The position numbers and the translations under genes are program-made. Below are positions 1-10,756 of a DNA stretch of 64,000 nt, one piece after another. The notes under the pieces were generated by a model, which saw only the letters and a program-made list of their open reading frames with translations, did not search any database and was not told where the DNA came from. Source of the stretch: Methylobacterium sp. WL1 (GTDB lineage: Bacteria; Pseudomonadota; Alphaproteobacteria; Rhizobiales; Beijerinckiaceae); contig NZ_CP042823.1 in the NCBI RefSeq assembly GCF_008000895.1, forward strand, positions 1,375,001 through 1,439,000. Reading direction: 5' to 3'. Every line of letters begins with the position of its first letter. Within the stretch, counting starts at the first letter, position 1.

Positions 1-1296
1 CAGCAGGATCGAATCGCTGAGATAGCTGAGATCGATGTCGGTGCGGACCTCGCCGATGACCCCGTGCTGCCCCAGGACCAGCAGCGTCGTGACGCCCTGC
101 TGGTTCAGGTAGCTCAGCATCTCGTGCATCTGCAGGATGAGGTACTCCTCGCCCGGCATCGCGTGCAGGTAGGCGTTCAGGCTGTCGATCGCGACGACGC
201 TGGAGCCGTGCTCCTCCACGCTCTGCCGGACCATGCTGGAGAACTCCCCGGGGGAGAGTTCGGCCGGGTCGATCTGCGTGATGGTCAGGCGCCCGGCCGC
301 GATATGCGGGCTCAGGTCCATGCCAAGGGTCGCCGACCGCGCGAGCAGGGTCGCGAGGCCCTCGTCGAACAGGTAGTAGGTGCCCCGCTCGCCGCGCTCC
401 AGGGCGGTCAGCATGCAGCGGATGGCCATGGTGGTCTTGCCCACCCCGGACGGGCCGAGCAACAGGGTGTTGGTGCCGGGCACCAATCCGCCGCCGAGCA
501 GCAGGTCGAGCGCGTCCGAGCCCGTGGAGCGCGCCGTCGCGTCGAACGGCGTGTGGTGCTCGGCCGCGATCAGGCGCGGGAACGCCAGGATGCCGCCGGT
601 CTCCAGCAGGAAGTCGTGGTAGCCGCCCCGGTACTTGATGCCACGCATCTTGACGATGCGCAGGCGCCGGCGCTCGGAGCCGAACTCGCGCGGGGCCTGC
701 TCCAGCGAGACGACCCCGTGGGCGATGCTGTGGAGCTGCAGGTCGCCCGTCTCCGACGTGCGGTCGTCGAGCATCAGCACGGTGCAGGCCCGCTTGGCGA
801 AGAACTGCTTGAGCGCCAGGATCTGGCGGCGGTAGCGCAGTGGGTTCTGGGCCAGCAGGCGCAGCTCCGACAGCGAGTCGAACACGACCCGCTCGGGCTT
901 CAGCGCCTCGACCCGGGCGATGACCTCCCGGACGGTCTCGCCGAGTTCGATCTCGGACGGGTGGAGGATCGACTGCTCGCTGTCGGGGTCGAGCCCCATC
1001 TCGTTGACGAGCTCGTAGAGCTCGATGCCGTCGAGAGACCAGCCGTGGGTCGCGGCGGACGCGCGGAGCTCCTGGCCGGTCTCCGACAGGGTGACGTAGA
1101 GCGTCGGCTCGCCCCGGGCCGCGCCCGCGCGCAGGAACTGGAGCGCCAGGGTGGTCTTGCCGGTTCCGGGCGTGCCCTCGAGCAGGTAGAGGCGGCTCGG
1201 GGTCAGGCCGCCGCAGAGGATGTCGTCCAGGCCTGGAACGCCCGTCGAGATTCGCGGCGCCGGACAGGCCGGGAACGCCGTTTCGGTATCGATCAT
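1..1296 (-). CDS. KaiC-like circadian-clock-type ATPase (3' end outside window)
   Basis: RecA-superfamily ATPase of the KaiC type, expected to act as a cytosolic phosphorylation/ATPase switch working with histidine kinases. Reading the minus strand from the ATG at 1296 gives an open frame of 432 codons to the window edge. It begins MIDTETAFPAC and has two P-loops, GTPGTGKTT near residue 44 and GPSGVGKTT near residue 280, which is the duplicated architecture of KaiC. The C-terminal end of the second domain is missing because the window stops there. It lies downstream of, and in the same direction as, a PAS hybrid histidine kinase, a common partner of non-cyanobacterial KaiC proteins. No kaiA or kaiB gene is visible. 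The family is clear from the two P-loops; the function in this organism is inferred. Confidence 0.85.
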   Translation of the reverse strand, partial: MIDTETAFPACPAPRISTGVPGLDDILCGGLTPSRLYLLEGTPGTGKTTLALQFLRAGAARGEPTLYVTLSETGQELRASAATHGWSLDGIELYELVNEMGLDPDSEQSILHPSEIELGETVREVIARVEALKPERVVFDSLSELRLLAQNPLRYRRQILALKQFFAKRACTVLMLDDRTSETGDLQLHSIAHGVVSLEQAPREFGSERRRLRIVKMRGIKYRGGYHDFLLETGGILAFPRLIAAEHHTPFDATARSTGSDALDLLLGGGLVPGTNTLLLGPSGVGKTTMAIRCMLTALERGERGTYYLFDEGLATLLARSATLGMDLSPHIAAGRLTITQIDPAELSPGEFSSMVRQSVEEHGSSVVAIDSLNAYLHAMPGEEYLILQMHEMLSYLNQQGVTTLLVLGQHGVIGEVRTDIDLSYLSDSILL

Positions 1297-1364
1297 CGGC
1301 TTGCCCTACGCTTCCCCCACGGTCCCACGCACCCCCCGGTGCCGCGCGCACGGTAGCGGCCGCG

Positions 1365-1412
1365 CCATGCCTTGTCAGTGCCATGCCTTGTCAGTGCCAT
1401 GCCTTGTCAGTG
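1365..1412. repeat. Three perfect tandem copies of a 16-bp unit upstream of the KaiC-like gene
   Basis: The unit ccatgccttgtcagtg occurs three times without mismatch at 1365-1380, 1381-1396 and 1397-1412. It lies in the 169-bp gap between the kinase stop codon (1466) and the KaiC-like start (1296), in the promoter or leader position of the KaiC-like gene. It could be a set of repeated regulator sites or a slippage-prone repeat. Confidence 0.9.
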
Positions 1413-1465
1413 CCGCCCGCGCCGCAGCCGTGAGGCGCCCGTGCGCCGCGGGACAGCGCGGGGCC

Positions 1466-3979
<2,514 letters not shown>

Positions 3980-4308
3980 CCCGGTCTCCTTCAACACGCG
4001 CGCCCGCGCCCGTCTGAACCGTAGCAACAACGCCGCTCGGCGGCGGCCGTTCTCGGCACCGGCGCGGAAGGCTGCCGGGCCCAGCCCTTGTCGCCCCTGC
4101 GAAGGGCGCCGCCAAGTCTCCATCCGGAACCCGGATCCGGATCGACGGACTTGCGCGCGCGGCGAGGGGGAAATACTGGCCCTGGCCGGCACTCGCGGGT
4201 GCCTGCGGCTTTCGAGCCCGTCTGAATTGCCGTGCGCCCCGTTCCGCGAGGCGCTATTCCCCCCTGAACCACCCCAGCCCCGCCCCGGGCCCTAGGTGAG
4301 GCCCGACC
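3980..4308. other. Divergent intergenic region between the hybrid kinase and plsC
   Basis: About 330 bp separate the chosen kinase start from plsC. The kinase frame stays open to 4192, so part may be coding if an upstream start is used. I see no strong promoter, repeat or RNA gene here. Confidence 0.4.
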
Positions 4309-5040
4309 TTGGCGCAGCACGCCCGTTCCCTTCTGTTCGTCGCCTACTGGACCGTCTGGACGGCCCTGTTCGTCGCGCCGCTGGTCGTCCTGGCGCTCGC
4401 CGGGGCGCCGGCGCGGCCGGTCCGCACGGCGGCGCGGCTCTGGGCCCGCGGGGTCCTGGCGGGCCTGCACGGCATCGTCGGCCTGCGCTACGTCGAGGAG
4501 GGGCGCGAACACCTCCCGGCTGAGCCCTGCCTGCTCGTGGCCAACCACCAGTCGACCTGGGAGACCCTGGCCTTCCTGGTGCTGGTCCCCGACGTCGCCA
4601 TCGTGGCCAAGCGGGAATTGCTGGCGATCCCGGTGGTCGGCTGGTTCCTGCGGCGCTCGCCGATGATCGTGATCGACCGCGCCAACGGCACGCAGGCCCT
4701 GCGGGCGATCATCGAGGGCAGCCAGGCCGCCGTCGCGGCGGGCCGCTCGGTGCTGATCTTTCCGGAGGGCACGCGGGGCCGGGCCGGCGACCCGCTGCAG
4801 TTCAAGCGTGGCGTGGAGCTGCTGTACGGCCGGCTGCGCCTGCCGGTGGTGCCGGTCGCGGTGAATTCCGGATTGTTCTGGCCCCGGGGCATGGCCACGC
4901 GAGCCGGCACGATCGTGGTGAGCTACCTCGCCGCCCTCGCGCCCGGCCTGCCGGCCGCGGAGTTCCTGCGCGGCACCGAGGGCGCGATCGACCGGGAACT
5001 CGACCGCTGGCGTCCGGCCGAGGCGCAGGGGCGGCGTTAG
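4309..5040 (+). CDS. plsC: 1-acyl-sn-glycerol-3-phosphate acyltransferase (PlsC family)
   Basis: Transfers a second acyl chain to lysophosphatidic acid, giving phosphatidic acid at the inner membrane. The product is 243 residues, normal for bacterial PlsC. It has an N-terminal hydrophobic segment (about 5-30), the acceptor-binding block NHQSTWET (the HX4D motif in its HX4E form) and the phosphate-binding block FPEGTRGR. The start is TTG at 4309, the only start that retains the N-terminal membrane segment. It stands alone, with about 320 bp of non-coding DNA downstream. The family assignment is secure. The acyl donor and whether this is the only PlsC cannot be told. Confidence 0.9.
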   Translation: MAQHARSLLFVAYWTVWTALFVAPLVVLALAGAPARPVRTAARLWARGVLAGLHGIVGLRYVEEGREHLPAEPCLLVANHQSTWETLAFLVLVPDVAIVAKRELLAIPVVGWFLRRSPMIVIDRANGTQALRAIIEGSQAAVAAGRSVLIFPEGTRGRAGDPLQFKRGVELLYGRLRLPVVPVAVNSGLFWPRGMATRAGTIVVSYLAALAPGLPAAEFLRGTEGAIDRELDRWRPAEAQGRR

Positions 5041-5314
5041 GCCCTCGTTCCAGCACCGACAAACCGGGGCTGCGCGCAGGCCGTCCCGCGGCGAAGGAGC
5101 CGCCGCCCACCGCGCGGGCCGCCACCGGCGAGCTGGTCGGGTTGGCGAAGACCCGCTTTCATCTGTCCGCCGGGCTTTACCCGAACACGATCGCGGTCCT
5201 CGATCAGCGGATCGACGCGATCGGCCGGACCGGCCACCCCCGCAAGCGTATTCTCGCAACAGACGCGATCCACCGAATCAAGGTGGCCTCGGTATTCCCT
5301 ACCGACGCCGCAAT

Positions 5315-5333
5315 TTGCAACTCACAGTTGCAA
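5315..5333. promoter_or_regulatory. Inverted-repeat box upstream of the secreted repeat protein gene
   Basis: TTGCAACT and AGTTGCAA form a perfect 8-bp inverted repeat around a 3-bp spacer, ending 31 bp before the ATG at 5365. The same pattern TTGCAACTC-N4-TTGCA occurs at 10690-10707, upstream of the family 16 hydrolase at the other end of the secretion locus. This suggests an operator shared by the two putative substrates. The rest of the 5041-5364 gap shows nothing recognisable. Confidence 0.55.
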
Positions 5334-5364
5334 TACTGGTTACTTGATGAACCAGGAGGTGTTC

Positions 5365-7113
5365 ATGTCGCTCTCTCCCGCCGCAATCCTCAGCCCCGCG
5401 TCGCGCTCCCTCGCATGGCTCGTCGGCCCCGACGCACTCCTATCCACGACCGCCCTCTCCACCGGCCAGCTCGCGAGCCTCGGCCCGATCGCCTCGCTCA
5501 TCGAGGGCACCGTCGATACCGGCTCCACGGATGCGCGCGGATCGGTGCTGCCCGACGCGGTCAGCGCGACGGCGAACCAGATCGTGCTCGACACCCATGC
5601 GCAGCTGGAGGGGCTCGGCCACGCGGTCGCCCCGCTGAACGGGCCGCTGCACGGGCTGACCAATCTCGGCGAGACCGTGGGCCTCGGCCATATCGGCGCG
5701 GGCGGCAACCTGATCACCGACCTCACGAGCGCTGGCGCCGACCCGGCCGGGTCCGGCGCGATCCCGTCGCTGCCGAGCGATGCCGGGGCCGTCGCCGCGG
5801 CCGCCGGCGCCCTGCTCGGATCGGTCACGGCAGCGCCGGCGAACGGCAACGGCCTGGTCGGGGCCGACGGCATCCTCAGCCCGGCGACCAGCATCCTCAA
5901 CCAGGCCGTCCTCGATCTGCACACCACGCTGGAGGATGCCGGCCACCAGATCCCGGTGCTGAACGCGCCGGTCCACGCGGTCACGGCTCTCGGCGAGACA
6001 CTCGGCCTCGGCTATCTGGGTCAGAGCGGCAACCTCCTGACCGACACGCTGGCCCTGCCCGGATCGCTCCTGACCGGCGGCGGCCTGGCGTCGGCCAACC
6101 CGGTCCTGTCCGATCTCGGCCACGTCCTCGGCTCGGCCGACACCCTGGTCGGCTCGGTGACCGGGGTCGCCAATGCCGGCGGCCTGCTCTCGTCGGACGG
6201 GCTGCTGGCCCCCGTCACCAACCTGGCGAACACCGCGGTGCTCGACATACACGCGACCCTCGAGAATCTCGGGCACGCGGTTCCGCTCCTGAACGACGCC
6301 CTGCACGGCCTGACCCATCTCGGCGAGACCCTCGGCCTCGGCCATCTGGGGCAGGGCGGCAACCTCCTGACCGACGTCGCGGCCCTGCCCGGGGACTTGC
6401 TGGGCGGCCAGGGCCTCGGGGCGCTGTCGCCGATCCTCGGCGATGTCGGCGCCGTGACCCACGCGGCCGGCGGCCTGCTGGGCGGCGTCACCGGCCTCCT
6501 CGGCGGGCTCGGCGGCGATACCGGAGCGCCAGGCGGCAGCCTGCTCGCCCCCGTGACCTCGGCGGTGGATGGCCTGCTCGGCGGGCACGGCGGAACGCCC
6601 CTCGACGGGTTGCTCGGCGGCCTCGCCGGTGGAGGCCAGGCGGATGGGATCGGCACCCTGCTCGGACCGAACGCGCCGCTGCAGCCCGTGGCCGGGCTCG
6701 CCAACGGGGCGATCGACGCCATCCACGGCGTGCTGGAACAAGCCGGCCACGACGTGGCGATCCTGAACGCGCCGCTCCACGCCGTGATCGACCTCGGCAC
6801 CGATGTGGGCTTGGGCGAGCTCGGGGAGTCGACCAACCTCCTGACCGACGTGGTCAACCTGCCCGGCGCGGTTCTGAGCGGCAACGCGGCCCCCGCGATC
6901 GGGCAGGTCGCCGGCGATGTCGGGCATGTCGCCGGTGCGGCCGGCGGCGTCCTGGGGTCGGTGACCGGGGCCCTCTCCGGCGCCGCCGGCGGCCAGGGCG
7001 GCGCGGGTCGCCGTGGCACAGGCGAAACTGCGGGCATTCGGGATCGAGTCGTTCGGGCGACACGGAGGGCGGCGCGGGCGGCAACCCGGTCGGCGGCCTG
7101 CTGGGCGGCCTGA
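5365..7113 (+). CDS. Alanine/glycine/leucine-rich repeat protein, probable type I secretion substrate (frameshifted 3' end)
   Basis: I do not recognise a named family. From the ATG at 5365 (AGGAGG five bases upstream) it reads 582 residues and is very rich in Gly, Leu, Ala and Asn, with no Cys cluster and no cleavable signal peptide. It holds four copies of a module that includes VLDxHAxLExxGHxVxxLN, LGETxGLGHLGxGGNLLTD and LPGxLL. The last 40 or so residues (after about 7010) become Arg-rich and unlike the rest. The repeat-like composition (GGNPVGGLLGGLTGG) continues in a different frame and later returns to the first frame at 7240-7539, so the gene looks frameshifted. It sits directly before a PrtD/HlyD-type secretion pair and lacks a signal peptide, which suggests a secreted surface or matrix protein. 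That role is inferred. Confidence 0.7.
   Translation: MSLSPAAILSPASRSLAWLVGPDALLSTTALSTGQLASLGPIASLIEGTVDTGSTDARGSVLPDAVSATANQIVLDTHAQLEGLGHAVAPLNGPLHGLTNLGETVGLGHIGAGGNLITDLTSAGADPAGSGAIPSLPSDAGAVAAAAGALLGSVTAAPANGNGLVGADGILSPATSILNQAVLDLHTTLEDAGHQIPVLNAPVHAVTALGETLGLGYLGQSGNLLTDTLALPGSLLTGGGLASANPVLSDLGHVLGSADTLVGSVTGVANAGGLLSSDGLLAPVTNLANTAVLDIHATLENLGHAVPLLNDALHGLTHLGETLGLGHLGQGGNLLTDVAALPGDLLGGQGLGALSPILGDVGAVTHAAGGLLGGVTGLLGGLGGDTGAPGGSLLAPVTSAVDGLLGGHGGTPLDGLLGGLAGGGQADGIGTLLGPNAPLQPVAGLANGAIDAIHGVLEQAGHDVAILNAPLHAVIDLGTDVGLGELGESTNLLTDVVNLPGAVLSGNAAPAIGQVAGDVGHVAGAAGGVLGSVTGALSGAAGGQGGAGRRGTGETAGIRDRVVRATRRAARAATRSAACWAA
5560..6890 (+). repeat. Four imperfect coding repeats in the secreted-type protein
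   Basis: Copies of a module of roughly 65 residues begin near 5571, 5902, 6226 and 6700. Each contains a GH-x-V(I)-x-x-LN segment followed by LGE(T)xGLG and (S/G)NLLTD. Copies 2 and 3 are the most alike and copy 4 is the most diverged. Spacing is about 330, 324 and 474 bp, the linkers being filled with Gly/Leu-rich sequence. Confidence 0.8.
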
Positions 7114-7239
7114 CCGGCGGCGGCTCGGGCGATGCCGGCCCCGGGACCCACCCGCTGATCGACGTGGCCGCGGGCCCGACCACCGCGACGCCCTGGCCAA
7201 CGCGGCCGTGCTCACCCCGCCGCGGATCCGTCCCACACC

Positions 7240-7539
7240 GTGCAGGCGAGCGCCATCGCGGTGGGTGCCGACCAGCCGAGCCTGGCCACCGCCAGCCTGC
7301 TCTCCGGCGACAGCATCCTGCTGCCGCAAGGCAGCGGCGGCGGCGTGGATTCCCTCGTCGGGCAGATCCTGAGCCCGGCCTCGACGGCGCCGGCGGGTGC
7401 CGGGGAAGCCGGCGGCTCCCACGGGGCGAGCCTCGATCTCGGGACCGTCACGATCGACCTCGGCAGCCATGCCGACATCCACCACACCGACCCGACTCCG
7501 CACTCGGCCGCGGGCGGCCTGCACCTGCTCGGCCTCTGA
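7240..7539 (+). pseudogene. Displaced C-terminal part of the repeat protein
   Basis: This 99-residue frame begins at GTG 7240 (MQASAIAVGADQPSL) and ends GGLHLLGL at 7539, just before a strong terminator. Its composition matches the protein upstream and it lies in the same frame, but stops at 7113 and near 7156 separate them. In between, coding-like sequence appears in frame 3 (GGNPVGGLLGGL) and then briefly in frame 2 (DALANAAVLT). The simplest reading is that this is the natural C-terminus, which would hold the type I secretion signal, cut off by several small indels between about 7010 and 7235. A separate small gene is less likely because there is no ribosome-binding site. Confidence 0.6.
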
Positions 7540-7546
7540 CGACCGG

Positions 7547-7580
7547 AGCCCCCGCCGCCCACGCGGCGGGGGCTTTTTTT
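7547..7580 (+). terminator. Rho-independent terminator after the repeat protein
   Basis: A perfect 12-bp stem (AGCCCCCGCCGC paired with GCGGCGGGGGCT) with a CCAC loop runs into a tract of seven T at 7574-7580. It separates the repeat protein from the secretion ATPase, which must have its own promoter or rely on read-through. Confidence 0.93.
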
Positions 7581-7617
7581 GGGAGGATGTGGAGCCGAGG
7601 CTCCGGGGGACAGTCCG

Positions 7618-9342
7618 TTGACCGACGAACGCGTGTTGCGTGCTGCCAAGCGCCGGGAATTCTGGGCCGCGATCGGGGCCGGGCGCACCGCCCTGATCAC
7701 CGTGATGATCGTCAGCGGCCTGATCAACCTGCTGATGCTGACCGCCCCGATCTTCATGCTGCAGGTCTACGACCGGGTGCTGCCGAGCCGCAGCATCGCC
7801 ACCCTGGTCGGGCTCGCCGGCATCGCCCTGATGCTGTTCGTGATCCAGAGCGTGTTCGAGGTCTTCCGCGCCCGGATCCTGTCGCGGTTCGGCCGCCTGG
7901 TGGACGAGCGCCTCGGTCCGCGGATCTTCCGGACCCTGCTGGCGCGCGGCTCCGAGACGCCCCGCGGCGACGACGGCCCCCAGGCCCTGCGCGACCTCGA
8001 CACCGTGCGGGGCTTCGTGTCGAGTATGGCGCTCACCGCCTTCTTCGACCTGCCCTGGGTGCCGCTCTACATTGCGGTCTGCTTCCTGTTCCATCCCTGG
8101 CTCGGGGCGGCGATCGCGGCCGGCGCCCTGTTCCTGTGCGTGCTGACGGTCCTGACCGACTGGGCCTCCGCCGAGACCACCCGGGAGACCGTGCGGGTCG
8201 CCGGCGAGCGCCGGTCCTTCACCGACATGGCGCACCGGACGGCGCCGCTGCTCTGCGCGCTGGGGATGCGGTCGCGGGTGGCCGACCTCTGGCAGGTCCG
8301 GACCCGCCGGAACCTCGACGTCGCCACCTCCGGCAACGACCTGGCCATCGGCTTCGGTGCGGTCGCGCGCTTGCTGCGCACGGTGCTGCAATCCGGGATC
8401 CTGGGGCTCGGCGCCTACCTGGTGGTGCGCGAAGAGGCCACCGCCGGCGTCATGCTGGCCGCCACGATCCTGTCGGCCCGGGCGCTCGCGCCGGTGGACC
8501 TCGCCATCGCCAACTGGAAGTCGTTCTCGGCCGCCCGGCAGGCCTGGAGCCGGCTCGTGGCGTTCCTGCCCCGGCGGGAGCCGGAGACCCTGACACCCCT
8601 GCCGGCGCCCCGGGAGAGCGTGCGCGTGACCGCCCTGTCGATCGCCGCCCCCGGGACCGACAGCCTGATCCTGCACGACGTCAACGTCGCCTTGGCCCCC
8701 GGCAGCGCGCTCGGGGTGATCGGCGCCAGCGGCTCGGGCAAGTCCACCTTCGCCCGCGCGCTCGTCGGCCTGGCCCGTCCGGTCCGCGGGGTGATCCGCC
8801 TCGACGGCGCGGCGATCGACCAGTGGGATCCCGACGCCCTCGGGCGCGCCGTCGGCTACCTGCCGCAGGACATCGAGATGTTCGACGGCACCATCGCGGA
8901 GAACATCACCCGGTTCGACCCGGCGCCGGACCCGGAGGCCCTGCAATCGGCCGCGAAGGCGGCGGGCGTCCACGAGGTCGTGCTGCGGCTTCCGGGCGGC
9001 TATGACGCCCGGGTCGGCGCCGGCGGGCTCGGCCTGTCGGGGGGCCAGCGCCAGCGGATCGCGCTGGCGCGGGCGCTCTACGGCGACCCGTTCCTGGTGG
9101 TGCTGGACGAGCCGAACTCCAACCTCGACGTCGACGGCGACCGCGCCCTGTCGGCCGCCGTGCAGGGCGTGCGCGCCCGGGGCGGCATCGTCGTGGTGAT
9201 CGCCCACCGGCCGAGCGCGCTGGCGGCGGTGGACCGCATCCTGGTCCTGGGCGAGGGCCGCGTGCGCCTGCACGGGCCCCGCGACGAGGTGTTGGCGCAG
9301 CTGGGCGCCCTGACCCGGCAGACACCCACGAGGGTCGCATGA
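7618..9342 (+). CDS. Type I secretion system permease/ATPase (PrtD family)
   Basis: Inner-membrane ABC exporter that drives type I secretion with a HlyD adaptor and a TolC-like outer-membrane channel. The 574 residues comprise an N-terminal transmembrane domain (hydrophobic segments from about 25, including TALITVMIVSGLINLLMLTAP) with the family block FMLQVYDRVLPSRS, then an ATPase domain with Walker A GASGSGKST, signature LSGGQRQR, Walker B LVVLDEPNSNLD and the H-loop in IAHRPS. The TTG at 7618 was chosen because GGGGGA precedes it by about 7 nt; GTG 7633 is an alternative. The stop overlaps the next start by 4 bp (ATGA), so the two are co-translated. No TolC gene is in the window. Likely substrates are the flanking repeat protein and glycoside hydrolase, neither of which has a signal peptide. 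Confidence 0.9.
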   Translation: MTDERVLRAAKRREFWAAIGAGRTALITVMIVSGLINLLMLTAPIFMLQVYDRVLPSRSIATLVGLAGIALMLFVIQSVFEVFRARILSRFGRLVDERLGPRIFRTLLARGSETPRGDDGPQALRDLDTVRGFVSSMALTAFFDLPWVPLYIAVCFLFHPWLGAAIAAGALFLCVLTVLTDWASAETTRETVRVAGERRSFTDMAHRTAPLLCALGMRSRVADLWQVRTRRNLDVATSGNDLAIGFGAVARLLRTVLQSGILGLGAYLVVREEATAGVMLAATILSARALAPVDLAIANWKSFSAARQAWSRLVAFLPRREPETLTPLPAPRESVRVTALSIAAPGTDSLILHDVNVALAPGSALGVIGASGSGKSTFARALVGLARPVRGVIRLDGAAIDQWDPDALGRAVGYLPQDIEMFDGTIAENITRFDPAPDPEALQSAAKAAGVHEVVLRLPGGYDARVGAGGLGLSGGQRQRIALARALYGDPFLVVLDEPNSNLDVDGDRALSAAVQGVRARGGIVVVIAHRPSALAAVDRILVLGEGRVRLHGPRDEVLAQLGALTRQTPTRVA

Positions 9343-10655
9343 CGCGGGACCAGGCCTCCGCCGACCCGACCCGCGAGACCCGGCGCTCGCTGCGGCGGCA
9401 CGTCGTCGGCGTCGCCGCGGTGATCGTGCTGGCCACCGGGACCGGCGCCTGGACGGCCGCCACGGAACTGTCCGGGGCGATCATCGCCACGGGCTCCCTG
9501 GTGGTCGAGAGCAACATCAAGAAGGTCCAGCACCCCACCGGCGGCGTGGTCGCCGAACTGCCGATCCAGGAGGGCGCCCGGGTCCTGGCCGGCGACCTGC
9601 TGGTCCGCCTCGACGCCACCACCACCCGGGCGACCTACGACAGCGTCACCAAGAGCCTGTGGGAGATCGCCGCCCGCAATGCCCGGCTGGAGGCCGAGCG
9701 CGACGGCCGCGAGGAGGTCGCGTTCCCGGCCGAACTCGGCGGAGCCGGATCCGATGTCGCCCGGATCGTCGACGGCGAGCGCAAGCTGTTCCGCTTCCGC
9801 CGCGACGCGCTCCAGGGCCAGAAGGCGCAGCTGCGCGAGCGGATCGGCCAGCTGCGCGAGGAGATCAAGGGCTTGGTCGAGCAGGCCGCCGCCAAGGAGC
9901 AGGAGACCACGATCATCGGCCGGGAATACGAGGGCGTCGAGGATCTCTGGAAGAAGAACCTGATCCAGCTGACCCGGCTCACGAGCCTGCAGCGCGACAT
10001 GTCCCGCCTCAAGGGCGAGCGCGGGGTCCTGGTGGCCAACATCGCCCAGACCAAGGGCAAGGTCTCGGAGACCGAGCTGCAGATCATCCAGCTCGAGCAG
10101 AACCTGCGCAGCGACGTCGCCAAGGAGCTGGCCGAGAACCGCGCCAAGGCCGCGACCCTGACCGAGCAGCGGATCGCCGCCTTCGACCAGCTCCAGCGCA
10201 TCGAGATCCGCTCGCCGCAGACCGGCTACGTCCACGAGCTGGCGGTCCATACCCGTGGGGGCGTGATCTCCCCGGGCGAACCGATCATGCTGATCGTGCC
10301 GAACGCCGATTCCCTGGTGGCCGAGGTCCGGGTCGCGCCCCAGGACATCGACCGGCTGCAGACCGGGCAGGCCGCCGGCCTGCGCTTCCCGAGCTTCGAC
10401 CAGCGGACGACCCCGGAGCTCAACGGCCGCGTCATCCGGATCGCCGCCGACGTCAGCGAGGACAAGCGGACCGGCAGCTTCTACTACCTGGTGCGCCTGG
10501 GCGTGACCAAGGACGAGCTCGGCCGGCTCGATGGCGCCAAGCTGATGCCCGGCATGCCCGTGGAGGCCTTCATCCGGACCGCCGACCGGACGGTGCTGTC
10601 GTACCTGACCAAGCCCCTGGTCGATCAGGCGCGCCGGGCGTTTCGCGAGAAGTAG
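9339..10655 (+). CDS. HlyD-family periplasmic adaptor of type I secretion
   Basis: Membrane fusion protein that links the secretion ATPase to the outer-membrane channel. The 438 residues have a short cytosolic N-terminus, one membrane anchor (about residues 20-42), a lipoyl/barrel-sandwich half (SGAIIATGSLVVESNIKKVQ, then HPTGGVVAELPIQEG), a long coiled-coil hairpin from roughly residue 105 to 290, and the second half-motif IRSPQTGYVHELAVHTRGGV followed by a beta-barrel with VAEVRVAPQDIDRL. The length is typical for PrtE-type adaptors. It is translationally coupled to the ATPase by a 4-bp overlap. About 100 bp further on lies the glycoside hydrolase. Confidence 0.9.
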   Translation: MTRDQASADPTRETRRSLRRHVVGVAAVIVLATGTGAWTAATELSGAIIATGSLVVESNIKKVQHPTGGVVAELPIQEGARVLAGDLLVRLDATTTRATYDSVTKSLWEIAARNARLEAERDGREEVAFPAELGGAGSDVARIVDGERKLFRFRRDALQGQKAQLRERIGQLREEIKGLVEQAAAKEQETTIIGREYEGVEDLWKKNLIQLTRLTSLQRDMSRLKGERGVLVANIAQTKGKVSETELQIIQLEQNLRSDVAKELAENRAKAATLTEQRIAAFDQLQRIEIRSPQTGYVHELAVHTRGGVISPGEPIMLIVPNADSLVAEVRVAPQDIDRLQTGQAAGLRFPSFDQRTTPELNGRVIRIAADVSEDKRTGSFYYLVRLGVTKDELGRLDGAKLMPGMPVEAFIRTADRTVLSYLTKPLVDQARRAFREK

Positions 10656-10689
10656 GGCCGGGCGCCTGTTCGCCGGGCCGGCAAGGATA

Positions 10690-10707
10690 TTGCAACTCTT
10701 GATTGCA
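10690..10707. promoter_or_regulatory. Box upstream of the glycoside hydrolase, matching the one at 5315
   Basis: TTGCAACTC, four bases, TTGCA: the same arrangement and spacing as 5315-5332, here 49 bp before the ATG at 10757. The downstream bases are also alike (TGCAATACTGG there, TGCATAATGG here). The element probably coordinates the two secreted products, but the regulator is unknown. Confidence 0.5.
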
Positions 10708-10756
10708 TAATGGAACCGGGCCGCCGGGATCCGGCACAACCGACAGGCCAGCCACC

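Noticed and set aside
5142..9005. Very long plus-strand frame of 1287 codons across the repeat protein and the exporter
   Set aside because: Arg/Pro-rich shadow of the real frames; no conserved domain, and it crosses a strong terminator.
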